Assembly (NCBI GenBank): GCA_016584495.1
Contig: WAID01000003.1
Span: 4,588,001-4,652,000, forward strand
Length of the DNA stretch: 64,000 nucleotides
Source: Celoporthe dispersa
Lineage: Eukaryota > Ascomycota > Sordariomycetes > Diaporthales > Cryphonectriaceae
Direction: 5' to 3'
Both the position numbers and the translations under genes were made by a program. The notes below the pieces were generated by a model. It was given only the letters and a program-made list of their open reading frames with translations, did not search any database and had not been told where the DNA came from. Shown here piece by piece: positions 10,913 through 21,996 of the stretch. Numbering within the stretch: position 1 is the first letter of the stretch; every line of letters begins with the position of its first letter.

Positions 10913-12200
10913 ATGCGCCCAGGCAGCATGGCCTTGCCCAGCCGCCTCGCGCGCCCGGCGTCGTCATCGCCAGGCTTCGTGTGCGCGAGCTGCCGAACAC
11001 GAGCCGCCGCGCCCCGACGAAAATTCTCATCCACCACCGCATATCGCGCAGCACGAGCACCCTCGTCGCCCCCGCCGCCCGCAGGCCTCGTCGCTCTCTC
11101 CTCGAGGCGGCTCATCTCCATCTCGGGGCCTGACGCGCCCAAGTTCCTCCAGGGCGTCATCACGCAAAACATCCTCGCCCCGCAGGCCGGCAGCGGCAGC
11201 AGCGCCAACAAGATCCGCACCGACGGTTTCTACGGCGCCTTCCTGACCGCCACAGGCCGCGTGCTGTACGACGTCTTCATCTACCCGGACACCCGCAGCA
11301 GCAGCCTGGGGACCACCACCACCACAGCGCCCGGCGAGAGCTTCCTGGTCGAGGTCGACGCCGACGAGGCCGCCCGCCTGGAGAGGCACATCAAGCGCTA
11401 CAAGCTGCGTGCCAGGTTCGCCGTGCGCCTGCTGGACCCCCAAGAGGCGACCGTGTGGCACGCCTGGGACGAGGACGGCCGCGCGGCGCTGGACGCGACG
11501 GGCCAAGGGGTCGAGGACTTCCACCGGCTCGTGCACATGCGCGACCCGCGCGCTCCCCGGGCTCGGGTGGCGCATGGTGAAGGCTGGGGACCGGGAGCCG
11601 CTTGTGGACCTGGCTCGGGCTGCGGATGAGGATGTGTATCGCGTGCGGCGGTATCTGCTTGGCGTGCCTGAGGGGCAGAAGGAGCTGCTGCGGGAGGCGG
11701 CGCTGCCGCTCGAGGGGAACCTGGATGTCATGGGCGGCGTGGACTTTAGGAAGGGGTGTTATGTGGGACAGGAGCTGACGATCAGGACGAAGCACAGGGG
11801 CGTGGTGAGGAAGAGGGTATTGCCGGTGGTGGTGTACGGCGGCGGAGGAGGGGCGGAGGAGGCCCCGCAGAAACTCGAGTACAGGGCCGACGGGGCCGTG
11901 GACGCGTCCTTGATCCCTGTGGACACGAGCATCGGACGGCTGGAGAAGAAGGGCCGCAGTGCTGGCAAGTGGCTGCGGGGCATGGGCAATATCGGGCTGG
12001 CGCTGTGTCGCCTGGAGACCATGACGGATGTGGTCCTGCCGGGCGAGACGGCCTCTGCGAGTTACGACCCTGCCTGCGAGTTTGTGATGCAGCAGCAGGC
12101 TGGGGAGGATGGTGAGGGTGGCTTCAGGGTCAAGATCAAGGCTTTTGTGCCCGAGTGGTTGAGGCAGAGGCTGCATGAGCAGAACAGTGGACATAGCTAG
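10913..12200 (+). CDS. IBA57: IBA57-type mitochondrial iron-sulfur cluster assembly factor
   Basis: A folate-binding GcvT-like protein that helps mature mitochondrial 4Fe-4S proteins such as aconitase and the radical-SAM enzymes. The N-terminus is Arg/Ser/Ala-rich, like a mitochondrial presequence. The body has GPDAPKFLQGVITQNI early and the family signature KGCYVGQELTIRT near 11750-11790. The model is a single exon. The frame moves by one base near 11545-11547 (CCC run, one C too many). With that base removed the gene reads through as 428 aa, a normal size, and joins HMRD to LPGLGWRM. The conserved halves on both sides are intact, so a sequencing error is more likely than a pseudogene. Confidence 0.9.
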
Positions 12201-12430
12201 CTATGAGCCGTCGTGTGACACCCGCGATTCAAATGACGATCCCATACTTCCAAGCCTGTTCCGACTCACGCCGAGTTCTGAAAGCAACAAACAGACAAGC
12301 ATAGTTGAGGAGAACCCACCAGAGACAATGTGTTGTTGGAACGGCCAGCAAGGCTTTTTTTTTTATATAAAGACTGGTTGCTTTGTATGGGGGTATCATG
12401 GGAAGGGCAGAAAACCACCAGTGCCTCTAC

Positions 12431-13306
12431 TTAAGCTGCTGCCTGCGTCTCTTTGATCCGGCCCTCCTTTGTTCTCTGGGCAGCAAGTAGCCTCGCCTTC
12501 GTCTTGGGCCACTGCGCGTCCCAGAAACCAATGGGATCGTCCGACATCTGCACGTCCACGGCCGGGGCCGGCACCGTCTTCAGCTCAGCCGACCTAGGCA
12601 GAGGCGCAGGCACCGCAACAGCAGGCCGTTGCTCCGACACCATATCGACATCGCCATCCTCTTCGACGACGGCCACACCGCTGCCCCTCCCCTTCTTCCT
12701 TGCTCTCTTCTCCACCTTCCGCCTGGCCTTCTCCGCAATCCTCTCCTCCAGCTCCCGGATCCGATCATCCCTCGCGTCATCCTCCTTCCTCTGCCTGTCC
12801 TTCTCCCTCTCCTCCGCCTCGGCCAGCATCCTCTTCCTCTCCTCCATGTGCGCCCGCCCCTGCGCCGCCTGCCTCCCCTTCTCCTCCTCCTCCGCCACCC
12901 TCCTCTCCCTCTCCTCCTCCGCCGCCCTCTTGCTCCTGCCCTCCGCCCGCTCCAGCTCCTCCGCGAACCGCCTCTGCTTGGCGTTCATGAGATCCCGCTC
13001 CCGCCGCTTCTGCAGCACCGCCGACCGCGCTCCGTCATACGCCGCCCGCGCCTCCTCCGACGCCAGGATGTCCCGCGCCAGGCCGAACTCCTCCCATTTC
13101 TCCTTGTCGAAGCTCGCGCCTGCCTTGTCCGGGTGAAACCGGAGCGACCGTTTGCGCCAGGCGCGCTGGACTATGTCGCGGGTGAGGGGCTCGCCATTGT
13201 TGCTGGAGGACGGGTCTAGGTCTAGGAGGGCGTAGTAGTCGACGCCGCGGGTGGCGGCGTCTTTGGCTGCTGCAAGGAGCAGGTTCAGGGCTGCTGAGTC
13301 GCTCAT
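12431..13306 (-). CDS. J-domain protein, DNAJC17/Cwf23-like
   Basis: Probable Hsp70 co-chaperone associated with the spliceosome. A single exon of 291 aa. The J domain sits at residues about 24-95, with DYYALLDL at its start and the invariant HPD in RFHPDKAG. A long charged coiled coil (Glu/Arg/Lys-rich, about residues 100-215) follows. The end carries a short FWDAQWPKTKARLLAAQ segment. The ATG at 13304-13306 was chosen because the J domain follows directly; the open frame extends upstream but is low-complexity. The 3' end lies about 230 nt from that of IBA57, so the two genes converge. Confidence 0.85.
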   Translation of the reverse strand: MSDSAALNLLLAAAKDAATRGVDYYALLDLDPSSSNNGEPLTRDIVQRAWRKRSLRFHPDKAGASFDKEKWEEFGLARDILASEEARAAYDGARSAVLQKRRERDLMNAKQRRFAEELERAEGRSKRAAEEERERRVAEEEEKGRQAAQGRAHMEERKRMLAEAEEREKDRQRKEDDARDDRIRELEERIAEKARRKVEKRARKKGRGSGVAVVEEDGDVDMVSEQRPAVAVPAPLPRSAELKTVPAPAVDVQMSDDPIGFWDAQWPKTKARLLAAQRTKEGRIKETQAAA

Positions 13307-14168
13307 CTTGATCTTTCCTGGGAAGATGATTGTGGGTGAATTTTCTGTTTTTCTTTTCTTTTTTTTTTTTTTTTTGAGAGAGAGAGGGTGCCCTGGCCTG
13401 GGGGTGGAAGGTTGTTTCGTTGGATTCTTTCTGATTTGGTGAGGATGAAGTTTGAAAGGCTTGGGCGGCGGCCTTTGGTGACTGAGGTTCATGTGCTTAT
13501 GTAAGCACGGCCTGGCCCGCCACCACAGATTCTCAACACCAACCTTTTATGCATTCATGTTTTCCTCTGAATATTTAAGATAAAATAAAGGTTGGTAGGA
13601 GTAGGTCGTTGAGTGTTTGATCCGTTGCTCTTTTAAACCCTCCGATTTTATATCATGACTTGGGAAAGGTTATGTACATATGAGTAGCAGCATTCAGCCA
13701 AACTGCAGTTCAAACAACTCTACATGATTTGAAGGGGAATAAGTAGGGCCGGGAGAAAAAAAAGAGAGGAGAAAACAAGGTGGGATCTTCAGTTTAGTAC
13801 ACTATCAGGTGTCACGAGCCTTACAATCATCTGATCGAGACACTGACGAAGTGATTCATCCTGCTTGGTGCCGCTCAGAGAGTTCCGCAGGCTTCATGTC
13901 CGTACAAGAGGTCCATAAAAAAGTTAACAACCTATACATGTTGTTCCTGTCGTAGCAAAGCGGACAGGGTGACAGTCTGGCATGCACCGAAAGATGACCT
14001 GCTGACAACCAGCCATATTTCCTTCACTCGTATGGTCTCCATACATTCGAGGCTTGATATTTCAGTAAAACAAACCTATTGCGATCATACAAACATCGAG
14101 GAACACATGGTTTCAAGTACTATATGACAAACATTACTCGAAGTGGAGCAAAGCACCAGCTAGCCGCC
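13307..14168. other. Intergenic region
   Basis: Contains a T-run of about 17 bases at 13359-13375 followed by GAGAGAG, in the leader of the J-protein gene. The remainder towards 14168 shows no gene and would include the 3' UTR of the thymine hydroxylase. Confidence 0.6.
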
Positions 14169-15399
14169 TCAGTACGTCGCGGCTAACCGCTGCACGAGAT
14201 ACTTGCCAGTATTGATCCCCTCATACTTCCTGTCTGTCTCTGCCGCATACGTCCCGGGGATGGCTTCGATCTGGCTGTCAAAATTTGGGTTGCAGAAATA
14301 GCTGTTACCAGTTAGCGCTGCTCCCCTTGCCACCTACCATCTTCCTCGAGACTACAAGTAAACCAAAAAAAAAAAGAACAATCACAACAGGTCCTATGAG
14401 GATGGGGGCTACTTACGCGATGGAGTACCGAGCTGGGTGCTCGTCAGCCTTTCTGGGCGGCTCGACAACCCTGTGGATGGTGCTCTTGATGGTGTCGTTG
14501 CTCCATCTGGCCAGGAGGTCCCCGGCGTTCACGACGCAGGTGTCCTCGATAGGGGTGGCATCGACGAACTGCCCGCTGGGGCTCTGGACCTGCAGCCCGC
14601 CCGCGGCGTCCTGGAACAGCAGGGTGATGCTCCCGTAGTCGGAGTGGGCGCCTGCGCGGACCTGGCCCGGGTTGACGCGGAAGACCTCGCTCTTGACGGC
14701 CGGGTAGTGAAGGAGGCGCAGGGTATTGTCGCCGCCGTCGACAAAGGGGTCAAAGTAGCCCTCGTCCTCGAGGCCGATGCCGACGGCGATGGCACGCATG
14801 ACCTCAACATGGATGCGGCGGCAGCGGTCGTGGAAGTCGAGCATGGTGTCGCGGAAGCCGGCGACCTGGGGCAGAGCGGCCTCGTCGGGCCACTGGTTGG
14901 TGAATTCCAGGTCGGTCTCGCGCCCGATCTCGAAGCTCTCCTTGATGTCTGGGTTGCCCTCCTTCAGCTTGGCCACCTCGTCGATGTCTGTCAGCTGGGT
15001 GACCTTCTCCCGGCCCGGGGCCGAGTAGCCCCTGTTGGCCTCGGGCGTGGTCCAGCCGAGGGCGAGCTTCTCCTCCAGGGTGAGCTTGTGGAAGAAGCCG
15101 GCCGAGGTGTCGAAGACGTGCTTGCGCGTGCTGGGCGTGATGGGCAGGTTGTTCAGGTAGATGAAGCCGGCCGTCTGGAACCCGCGCAGGATGGCGTCTG
15201 CGGTCTCCTTGCGCTGCGTTGGTGTGCCCTCGAGGAACTTGGAGAAGTCGATGAGCTAGGAGGGAGGGAGACGGCGTCTTAGATGCGTATTTTCTGAGGG
15301 TGTTTCACTGAAGAAGGGGAGGCCTCTCTCTCTCTAACTCTCTTCCGGCTCACTCACTGGGATCACGAGTCCCTGCTCGTCAACAGCAGCCTTCTCCAT
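14169..15399 (-). CDS. Thymine 7-hydroxylase (2-oxoglutarate/Fe(II) dioxygenase)
   Basis: Oxidises thymine stepwise to 5-hydroxymethyl-, 5-formyl- and 5-carboxyuracil (iso-orotate) in thymine salvage. Exons on the minus strand: 15399-15358, 15255-14417, 14301-14169, giving 337 aa with no frame problem. Iron ligands are visible as His218 and Asp220 in GAHSDYG and His275 in STIHRVV; the 2-oxoglutarate Arg is in ARYSIAYF (Arg290). The N-terminus MEKAAVDEQGLVIPLIDFSK and the C-terminus GKYLVQRLAATY closely resemble Neurospora thymine 7-hydroxylase as I remember it, which also fixes the start. The divergent neighbour encodes the next enzyme of the pathway. Confidence 0.93.
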
Positions 15400-16150
15400 C
15401 TTCACAATATCTTCTAGGACTGTAGAGAAACTAGGAACAGAGTAGACAGGTGTTGAACATGAACACAACAACGAGTTGAGTCCCGAGAGGGGGTGGTTGA
15501 GATATGCTGACCTCTTATTTGTCTGTGTGGTTAATCGAGAGACATGGCGCATGGGTGACTTGTATTAGTACAGCTGGTAGATAGATAGTACAGCATGATA
15601 TACTTAAAGAAACCGGCCCAACCTGCCAGCAGGTGCGGCAGAGGGAGACTTTGTTGATAAGGGTCAGGGCAGCCTCGACTGTCTTAGTGCTGCTGCTGCT
15701 GCTGCGGTTGCCCTTCAAGAGATAAGCTCTTGACGGGTGGTACGACGTGGGGTTGCCGAGGAGTGCAGGTGCAGCTGGAGGAGGGGCGGCATGTCCATGG
15801 CGGGGTCACGTCGCCGAGCTATACCGGCAGCAGATGCACTACGCTATATTTAGCGGAAGAGTTCTGTACGTACGTATGTACTTACCATGATATACTGCTG
15901 CGGTGTACCTTCTACAGACAACCAACCCTGCTATCCTTCTTGATTTTTCTTGCCCATTCCCCCCCTCTTCACAAGCCACACTCTCACTTGCACGCACGCA
16001 CAGGCATATACACACGCCTGCACCTGTTCTCTCTCTCTCTCTCCCCCTTTCACGCACCCACATATATATTTACACGGTGCATACTGATACATATATACAT
16101 ATTGATACATATATACATATATATATATATATCAATCAATCAATCTCAGC
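15400..16150. promoter_or_regulatory. Shared divergent promoter of the thymine-salvage pair
   Basis: This 751-nt region separates the two divergent starts, so it should hold control sites for both genes. Acceptor-like CTACAG on the minus strand just upstream of the hydroxylase ATG hints at a 5' UTR intron. The right end carries a CT-rich leader and, in the last 65 bases before the ATG at 16151, a TA/ATAC simple repeat. I could not identify specific operator sites. Confidence 0.6.
16083..16140. repeat. TA/ATAC simple repeat next to a start codon
   Basis: Alternating ATACATAT and (TA)n, then CAATCAATCAATC, ending a few bases before the decarboxylase ATG. Confidence 0.9.
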
Positions 16151-17306
16151 ATGGCTGTCCCGTCTGCCGCCACCCAAAAAGTGGTGGACATTCACACCCA
16201 CATGTACCCTCCCTTCTACGTCGATATCCTCTCCTCCAGGTCCACCATCCCTCTCGTCCGGAACTTCCCTAGCTCGCCAGACCCGCGTCTCATCCTCCTC
16301 GAAGCCGAGGTGCCGTCTCTGGCCGGCGCTGAGACCTCAGCCACCGCCAGACCGCCAGGACGACCGCTCACCAAGCACTACTCCTCCCTCGACCAGAAGA
16401 TCCACTTCATGGACACCCACCACATCGACATCTCGGTCATCTCCCTCGCCAACCCGTGGCTGGACTTCCTGGGCCCTACCGAGTCTGGTCCCGCCGCCGA
16501 GTCCGTCAACGCCGAGTTCAGCGCCATGTGCGCCGCCCACCCAGGCCGCCTCTACTTCTTCGGCGCCCTGCCCTTGACCGCCCCTCTCGCCACCGTCCAG
16601 GCCGCCGTCACCCGCCTGACCACGCTCCCCTACTGCCGCGGCGTGATCCTCGGGACCTCGGGCCTGGGAAAAGGGCTGGACGACCCGGCGCTGCTGCCCG
16701 TGCTCGAGGCCCTCGGCGCCGCAGGGCTCACCGTCTTCCTGCACCCGCACTACGGCCTGCCCAACGAGGTCTGGGGCCCCCGTGCCGCCGCCGAGTACGG
16801 CCACGTGCTCCCGCTCGCCCTGGGGTTCCCCATGGAGACCACCATCGCCGTGGCGCGCATGTACCTGGCGGGCGTGTTCGACGCCGTCCCTGCCCTGCGC
16901 ATGATCCTCGCGCACAGCGGCGGCACGCTGCCGTTCCTGGCTGGGCGGATCGAGAGCTGTGTCCGGCACGACGGGCAGCTCGTGGGGGAGGGGGAAGGTG
17001 GCTGCCGGGCGGCGGACGGTGTGGGACGTGCTGCGGAGCCAGGTCTATCTGGACGCTGTCATCTACTCCGAGGTCGGCCTCAAGGCCGCGATCGAGGCGA
17101 GCGGTGGCGCCGACAGGCTGATGTTTGGGACAGACCACCCGTTCTTCCCGCCAGTGGGAGGCAGCGACGGAGACGAGGACGGCGAGTGGGAGAGCGTGGG
17201 TTTGAATGCCGAGGCGGTGACCATGGCTCTCGGGGAGGGCTCGGAGGAGGCCAAGGGTGTAATGGGCGGGAATGCCGTGAGGGTACTGAAGCTATATGGG
17301 GAGTAG
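16151..17306 (+). CDS. Iso-orotate (uracil-5-carboxylate) decarboxylase-like amidohydrolase
   Basis: Member of the ACMSD-like metal-dependent decarboxylase family. It is expected to remove CO2 from iso-orotate to give uracil. The metal-binding HxH is His15/His17 in VDIHTHMYPP. A further His lies in FLHPHYG, another in LAHSGG, and the catalytic Asp in MFGTDHPFFPP. It is a single exon of 384 aa once a one-base frame jump is corrected. The jump falls in the two G5 runs at 16984-16994 (one G too many), after which the conserved WDVLRSQVYLDAVIYSE block continues in the new frame. The neighbouring divergent thymine 7-hydroxylase supports this assignment over plain ACMSD. Confidence 0.87.
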
Positions 17307-17891
17307 GCAAGGCTGAGGAGGCGACGATGCTGGAAACAAATAGATGTGCACACACATATATATATATATATAGTACAGTGTCATTCGAATCACCTTGAGG
17401 GTCTTCCAGGATTCGGCCTGGACACAAATGCTTATAGGAACCTCGAAGGACTACTGTGGTATGATATCTACCATAAGCCATATAAAGACGGAACACTCCA
17501 CTGGCAGCTCGAGTAGTTCGCACGACGGCAAGGCGAGTTATGAACAGCAGTCAAACCTCTTCACTGCGCCTGGCGACACATTCTGCAGTGCTGAGTACTA
17601 CGGAGTACAGCATAGTATAGAACTCACTATTTAAATACATGCTGGGCACGCTAGGGGGTCCAAGGGCCAGGGGTTAGAGGGACAGGGGCTTAAAGCACCA
17701 ACGGAACCCGCTGAGTGACATCACTAAGGGCTTCAGTAGGCAGGTGGGGTACGCAGTACGGTACAGTGGGCGCGTACCGCTGTGCATCATACTACGGCGA
17801 TGACAGCCTCGCCACAGGGCATCCCGAATGCATCCTACACTTGTACAGAACCCAACCTACATGTCTCTCGTATAGCCCATGGGTCCACAAG
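17307..17891. other. Intergenic region
   Basis: No gene seen. It carries a (TA)n run at about 17355-17372 just after the decarboxylase stop. The rest is plain sequence leading to the hydrolase start. Confidence 0.6.
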
Positions 17892-19440
17892 ATGAAGAAG
17901 ACCCTACTGCTGTGCTTCATCCACGGCTTCAAGGTACGTCTCGTCTGAAATTTCCCATGCCGTCCCATCATCCGTCCACATCGCGTCTCCCCTCCCCCTT
18001 ACCCCCCGGCGGGCTCCCTCCTCAGCCTCGACGATGATGGCGGAGAAGCCAGCACCTGACCAACATAACTAGGGGGGTGAGGAGACCTTTGGCCAGAGGT
18101 ACGCCTTCACCCAGGACCTCCGCGACCGCCTCTCGGCCCTCCTCCCCAAGATCGACATCCAGATCCTCGTCTACCCAAAGTACGAGACCCGCGGCGACCT
18201 CGCCGACTGCGTCAGCCGGTTCCGCGACTGGCTGCAGGAGAAGGTCATCGACCTCGAGGTCGCCAAGGGCACGCCCTCCCCGACCGTCGAGCCCAGCGTG
18301 CGTGTCGTCCTGTGCGGCCACTCCATGGGCGGCATCGTCGCCGCCGAGACCGTCATCTCCCTTACCTCGGACCGCGTCATCCCTCCCGTCTCGTCCGCCC
18401 CGGGCGCAGACGGCAACCACACTGCCGCCCCTGCCGAGGGCGACCATGTCCCCCTCAACAGCCTCATGTTCCCTTATGTCCAGGCCGTCCTGAGCTTCGA
18501 TACCCCCTACCTCGGCATCTCGCCTGGCGTCGTCGCCCACGGCGCAGAGACACACTATACTACCGCCAGCGCCGCCCTGTCGCAGCTGAGCGCCCTGAGC
18601 TCGCTGTGGAGCCCCGGCGGGAGCCCATCCCCCGGCGGCGACAGGGCGCGTGCCGCTGAGAAACAGCCAGTCGCGGCCCTCCCCGCCGCCAGGGCCGAGG
18701 CGAGCGAGGGCGGTGGGAACAGCAGCGGCAACAAGTCCTCGTCCGCCTCGGCCTCGGGCTGGGGCTCCTGGGGCAAGATGGCGCTGTACGCGGGCGCGGG
18801 AGCGGCACTTGCCGGCGGTGCTGCGGCCGCTTACCTGAAGCGCGACCAGCTCACCGAGGGCTTCACGTGGGTGTCGTCGCACCTCGAGTTCGTGGGCTGC
18901 CTCGCCCGCGGGGAGGAGCTCCGCCGGCGGGTGGCATACATGGCGCGCGCCCACAGGGAGCTGGGCGTCGGCTTCGGGAACCTGTACACGAGGCTCGGCA
19001 GGGGCGCGGCCGCCAAGCAGCAGCAGGTTGCGGGCATGGGCGGCACCAATATGGTGGGCACGGTCATCGGGAGCCAGAGGACGTTCTGTAACGTGCCGAG
19101 CAGGAAGGGCGGGCCGGACCGCAGCGGTTGGTGGGAGGAGGCGGTCAATGACAACGCGGGTGACGAGACCGAGGCACATATGTGTGAGTTTTCTTCTCTC
19201 TTTCTTTGTCTCCTCTTCTTTTGGTTCAGCCCTCTCTCTCTCTTTCTGTCCTGTTGTTGCCGGGGCGGAGGGCTGCTGCTGACATTAGACGCAGCCATGT
19301 TCGAGCCGAAAGAGAATCCCGGCTACGACCAGCTTACCGACAGCGCGGCGCAGACGATCGCGAGGTGGACGAGGAACGACTGGTACGAGAGCAGTACAGA
19401 GGCGGAGATTCTTGATACCACTGCCTCTCCCCCGCCATGA
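17892..19440 (+). CDS. Alpha/beta-hydrolase (DUF676-like serine hydrolase)
   Basis: A fungal lipase-like protein of unproven substrate. Exons 17892-17933, 18073-19183 and 19295-19440 give 432 aa in consistent phase; intron branch points are CTGAC-like. The tiny first coding exon (14 codons) reads MKKTLLLCFIHGFK, the HGF oxyanion strand of the fold. The nucleophile elbow is GHSMGG (about 18316-18333). A Ser/Gly-rich linker and a Gly/Ala-rich helix (GAGAALAGGAAAAYL) follow in the second half and could sit in or on a membrane. The last exon is short and acidic. Confidence 0.85.
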
Positions 19441-19788
19441 GTGCTCGGTCCTATCTATGCCCTTTTAACTTCTTTCTGAGCACCTCATTATCCCCTTTAC
19501 CCATGCGAGATGGGTTTCCGGCGTTGTTTGGATCCGAGGCAAGACGGTGCTCTTTTTCTTCTTCCTCTCTAGTATACATGTACATAAACATTTTCGAGTA
19601 GTAGGGTGCACCTGGGAGGGGAAGTCCGTCGAACTGGCCATATACCCGATCTCGGCCTATAGTGAGACCGTGTCTTTGCTCATTAAACCTATTCACATCT
19701 GGCTGTCCACTGCAAGACATGACGCTCCGTATGAAAAGCTCCAGCTCCTAGAGCGTGCAGTGGTGCTGCTCCTCCGTGCGGCGCAGGC
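19441..19788. other. Convergent intergenic region
   Basis: Lies between the 3' ends of the hydrolase and PHS1 genes. It is T/CT-rich and nothing else is visible. Confidence 0.6.
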
Positions 19789-20557
19789 CTACTCCTTCTT
19801 AGACCTCCCGCCGCCCCCCAGGACCTTTCTCCTCTGCCTCATCATGTGCCCATACAGCTTCGGCGCCCCAGGCAGGTACGTCGCCATGACCACAGCAATG
19901 ACAACCCACCTAGGCACGTCCCCTCCGCCCTCGCGATGCCGAACGCGAGGAACAGCTCCCACAGCTCGCTCGAGATGCCGACGGGATAGAGCACGTAGAA
20001 CCCGCTGTAGCGAAGCCACTGCAGCACCGGGGGTTCGGCCAGGCCCGACAGCGAGAGGGCGAAGAAGGCGTAGCGGATGACTTCTGTGGTGGACCAGGCC
20101 AGGAGCATGGTGCTGTAGGCCGGGGAGGTGGCGACGCTTGGGTAGAAGTGGACCGCGCCCCAGACCAGGGCGAAGCGGGAGGCGACCTGCATCAGGGTCG
20201 TGAAGAGGGGGGCGCGTACGATGCCTAGGTGAGCCCATCAGTCAGTTAGCCAGCCAGCCAGCCATCCAGGGTTGACATATGCGGCACCGGGGGTGTCTGG
20301 GCCTGGTAGAGGAGGAGGTAGAACGCACCAAGGACCGAGTGTACGACCTCAAGACCCGCGAGCGTCTGCGTCCACTTGGTCCACTCGCCGACGGCCGGGT
20401 AGACCGCGCCGGGCCCTGTGGACGAGAGGGTCTGCGCCGTGGTCACGAGCACGACGGACCACAGCGCGGCGGAGAGGGCGTTGTAGGCGACGAGGTAGGT
20501 CCTCTTGGAGGACGACATGGGCTTGCTAGGCCCGCCGGTGCTCTTGCTGGACGCCAT
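19789..20557 (-). CDS. PHS1: Very-long-chain 3-hydroxyacyl-CoA dehydratase (PHS1/PTPLA family)
   Basis: ER membrane enzyme for the third step of very-long-chain fatty-acid elongation. Exons 20557-20329 and 20224-19789 give 221 aa after one correction. Hydrophobic segments alternate along the protein. The family block WSTTEVIRYAFFAL leads to GFYVLYPVGISSE, which carries the expected catalytic Tyr and Glu. The C-terminus YLPGAPKLYGHMMRQRRKVL is typical. The frame breaks at the C4 run 19920-19923 (GGGG on the coding strand, one base missing): upstream reads in one frame to IARAEG, and the conserved end lies in the next. Confidence 0.9.
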
Positions 20558-21566
20558 CGTGTATGTGTGTGTGTGTGTGTGTGTGTTAACCTGGTCGCGA
20601 GAAAAATCGAATTGGTAGGTTTTCGGAGTGGGCGAGCGACTTGGAGGCCCAAATGTCTGCCGATCTTGTCGGCTGGTGACGTTTGACAGTCTGTTGAAGA
20701 AGTCCTGCTGGTCGGTTTCCCCGTTCCGCCAAAGCTTCTCTGTAGATTTCCATGTTGAAAACTGAACCTGCTCTCAACACAGCATTCCCGGGAGCTTGAA
20801 CCTGGGAGGAACAGCCCGCTTTACTACCTGCTTTCAGTTAGTGCAGGGACCGAAGGGGGCCTCTGGGGAAGCAAGGATACGCCAGGGGCACCACGAGGCC
20901 CGGGATGGGGGTGGCAGTGCTCCAGAAGGGTTGTTCTCTTCTAGATCTCGCATGGTTTCAGCCCTATATCACTTGGAAATACTCGTTGTGGTGTGTGGAT
21001 CAGTGCCGAAGCTGTCAGAGCGTTTATATTATCTATAACTGCATCTCGTTAAGATTGGAACAGAGATCCGAGTGTGTTTGACAGGGTCTCGCAGGTCAGA
21101 TGGGAGACAGGACATGAGTGAGCATTGAACGGAGGACCCTGTGGCTCTCAGTCCAAAATCATTACATCCTCAAGTGTAGACGGTGGTTTACGTGATTTCA
21201 AATGAAATTTGCTGAGAGTTGTGGTATTGCTTTCATGCTACAAAGCTACTGGAATAATATTATTTCCCCCACTTCCCTTTCGGACTTCACAAAGTTCGTA
21301 GTCCCATAACAATCTGCACCCTACGCCCTTCATCCTAAGATGATAAGATGCATACAGTCTCCGTAGATAAAGCCACAAAGTTCAACCCCAACTCAGAAAA
21401 CGCCCCACCTCCTCCCTTCGTCATTACTATTTTCATTGTCATTTTTCTCATTGTTTTCTACTCTAGAAGAGGAGACACAGTCTCTACCCTTCCTCGAGAT
21501 CGACAACATTATGTTCCTTCCATATCAATCGGCATGTCTAAGGGCGGGCATGCCTACTGTCCGCCC
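20558..21566. other. Intergenic region
   Basis: Begins with a (TG)n microsatellite (about 20565-20586) only a few bases upstream of the PHS1 ATG. No supported gene. A short open frame near 21348 with a hydrophobic stretch has no gene-like context. Confidence 0.6.
20565..20586. repeat. (TG)n microsatellite
   Basis: About 11 units in the immediate 5' leader of PHS1; it reads as (CA)n on the coding strand. Confidence 0.9.
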
Positions 21567-21996
21567 TCAGTTCTTCTTGTGGTGAAAGACGTTCTTGACG
21601 ACATCGCCCCAGCCGCCGAATAGATACTGGTCTGAGTGTCTTCCGCAGTGGGTATACACGTTCCTCGGTGTGGAGACTTTTCGGTTCTGGTGGGAGGCTG
21701 TCGAGCTTGTGGACGCGTTGGAGTCCATCGAGTCTGTTCTTGGGCACTGTCGTGGGGAGCTTGAGGGGTATGTGCCAGCCGTCTGAGGTGCCTGCTATTG
21801 AATATCAGTTAGGCTGCACCGATCCGACATAGTGGAAAGAAATAGAAGAAGAAACAGAGGGAGAAGCTCTGAAGACGCCTGTATGCTGTGGGCAACTTAC
21901 GCTTTCGTACGAGGTTGGTGATGCCACAAAGTGGCCGCGGACAGGGCCGGTGGTATATAGAGGAGCTGGAGGCGGTGCCCGTTTTGAGGAGCCCAT
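21567..21996 (-). CDS. Small conserved fungal protein with CGRH motif, function unknown
   Basis: Exon 1 21996-21901 (MGSSKRAPPPAPLYTTGPVR...), intron with a GTAAGT donor, exon 2 21794-21567. It makes about 107 aa, or one residue fewer if the CAG three bases later is the acceptor. The second exon is Ser/Thr-rich, then ends in STPRNVYTHCGRHSDQYLFG, followed by a short helix-like WGDVVKNVF and a basic tail. I recall similar small fungal proteins ending in a YTHCGRHxDxxLFGG block, but know of no function. The overlapping frames on this strand do not carry that block. The Cys/His pair could bind metal; that is inference. Confidence 0.75.

Noticed and set aside
15515..15718. Possible upstream coding exon of thymine 7-hydroxylase (Ser-rich open frame on the minus strand)
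   Set aside because: The protein beginning at 15399 already matches the known enzyme start as I remember it. The upstream frame has no ATG and low-complexity content; it is more likely leader.
21348..21623. Short open frame with a hydrophobic stretch antisense to the end of the CGRH gene
   Set aside because: It overlaps the 3' end of the better-supported minus-strand gene, and its hydrophobic part is T-rich low-complexity sequence.
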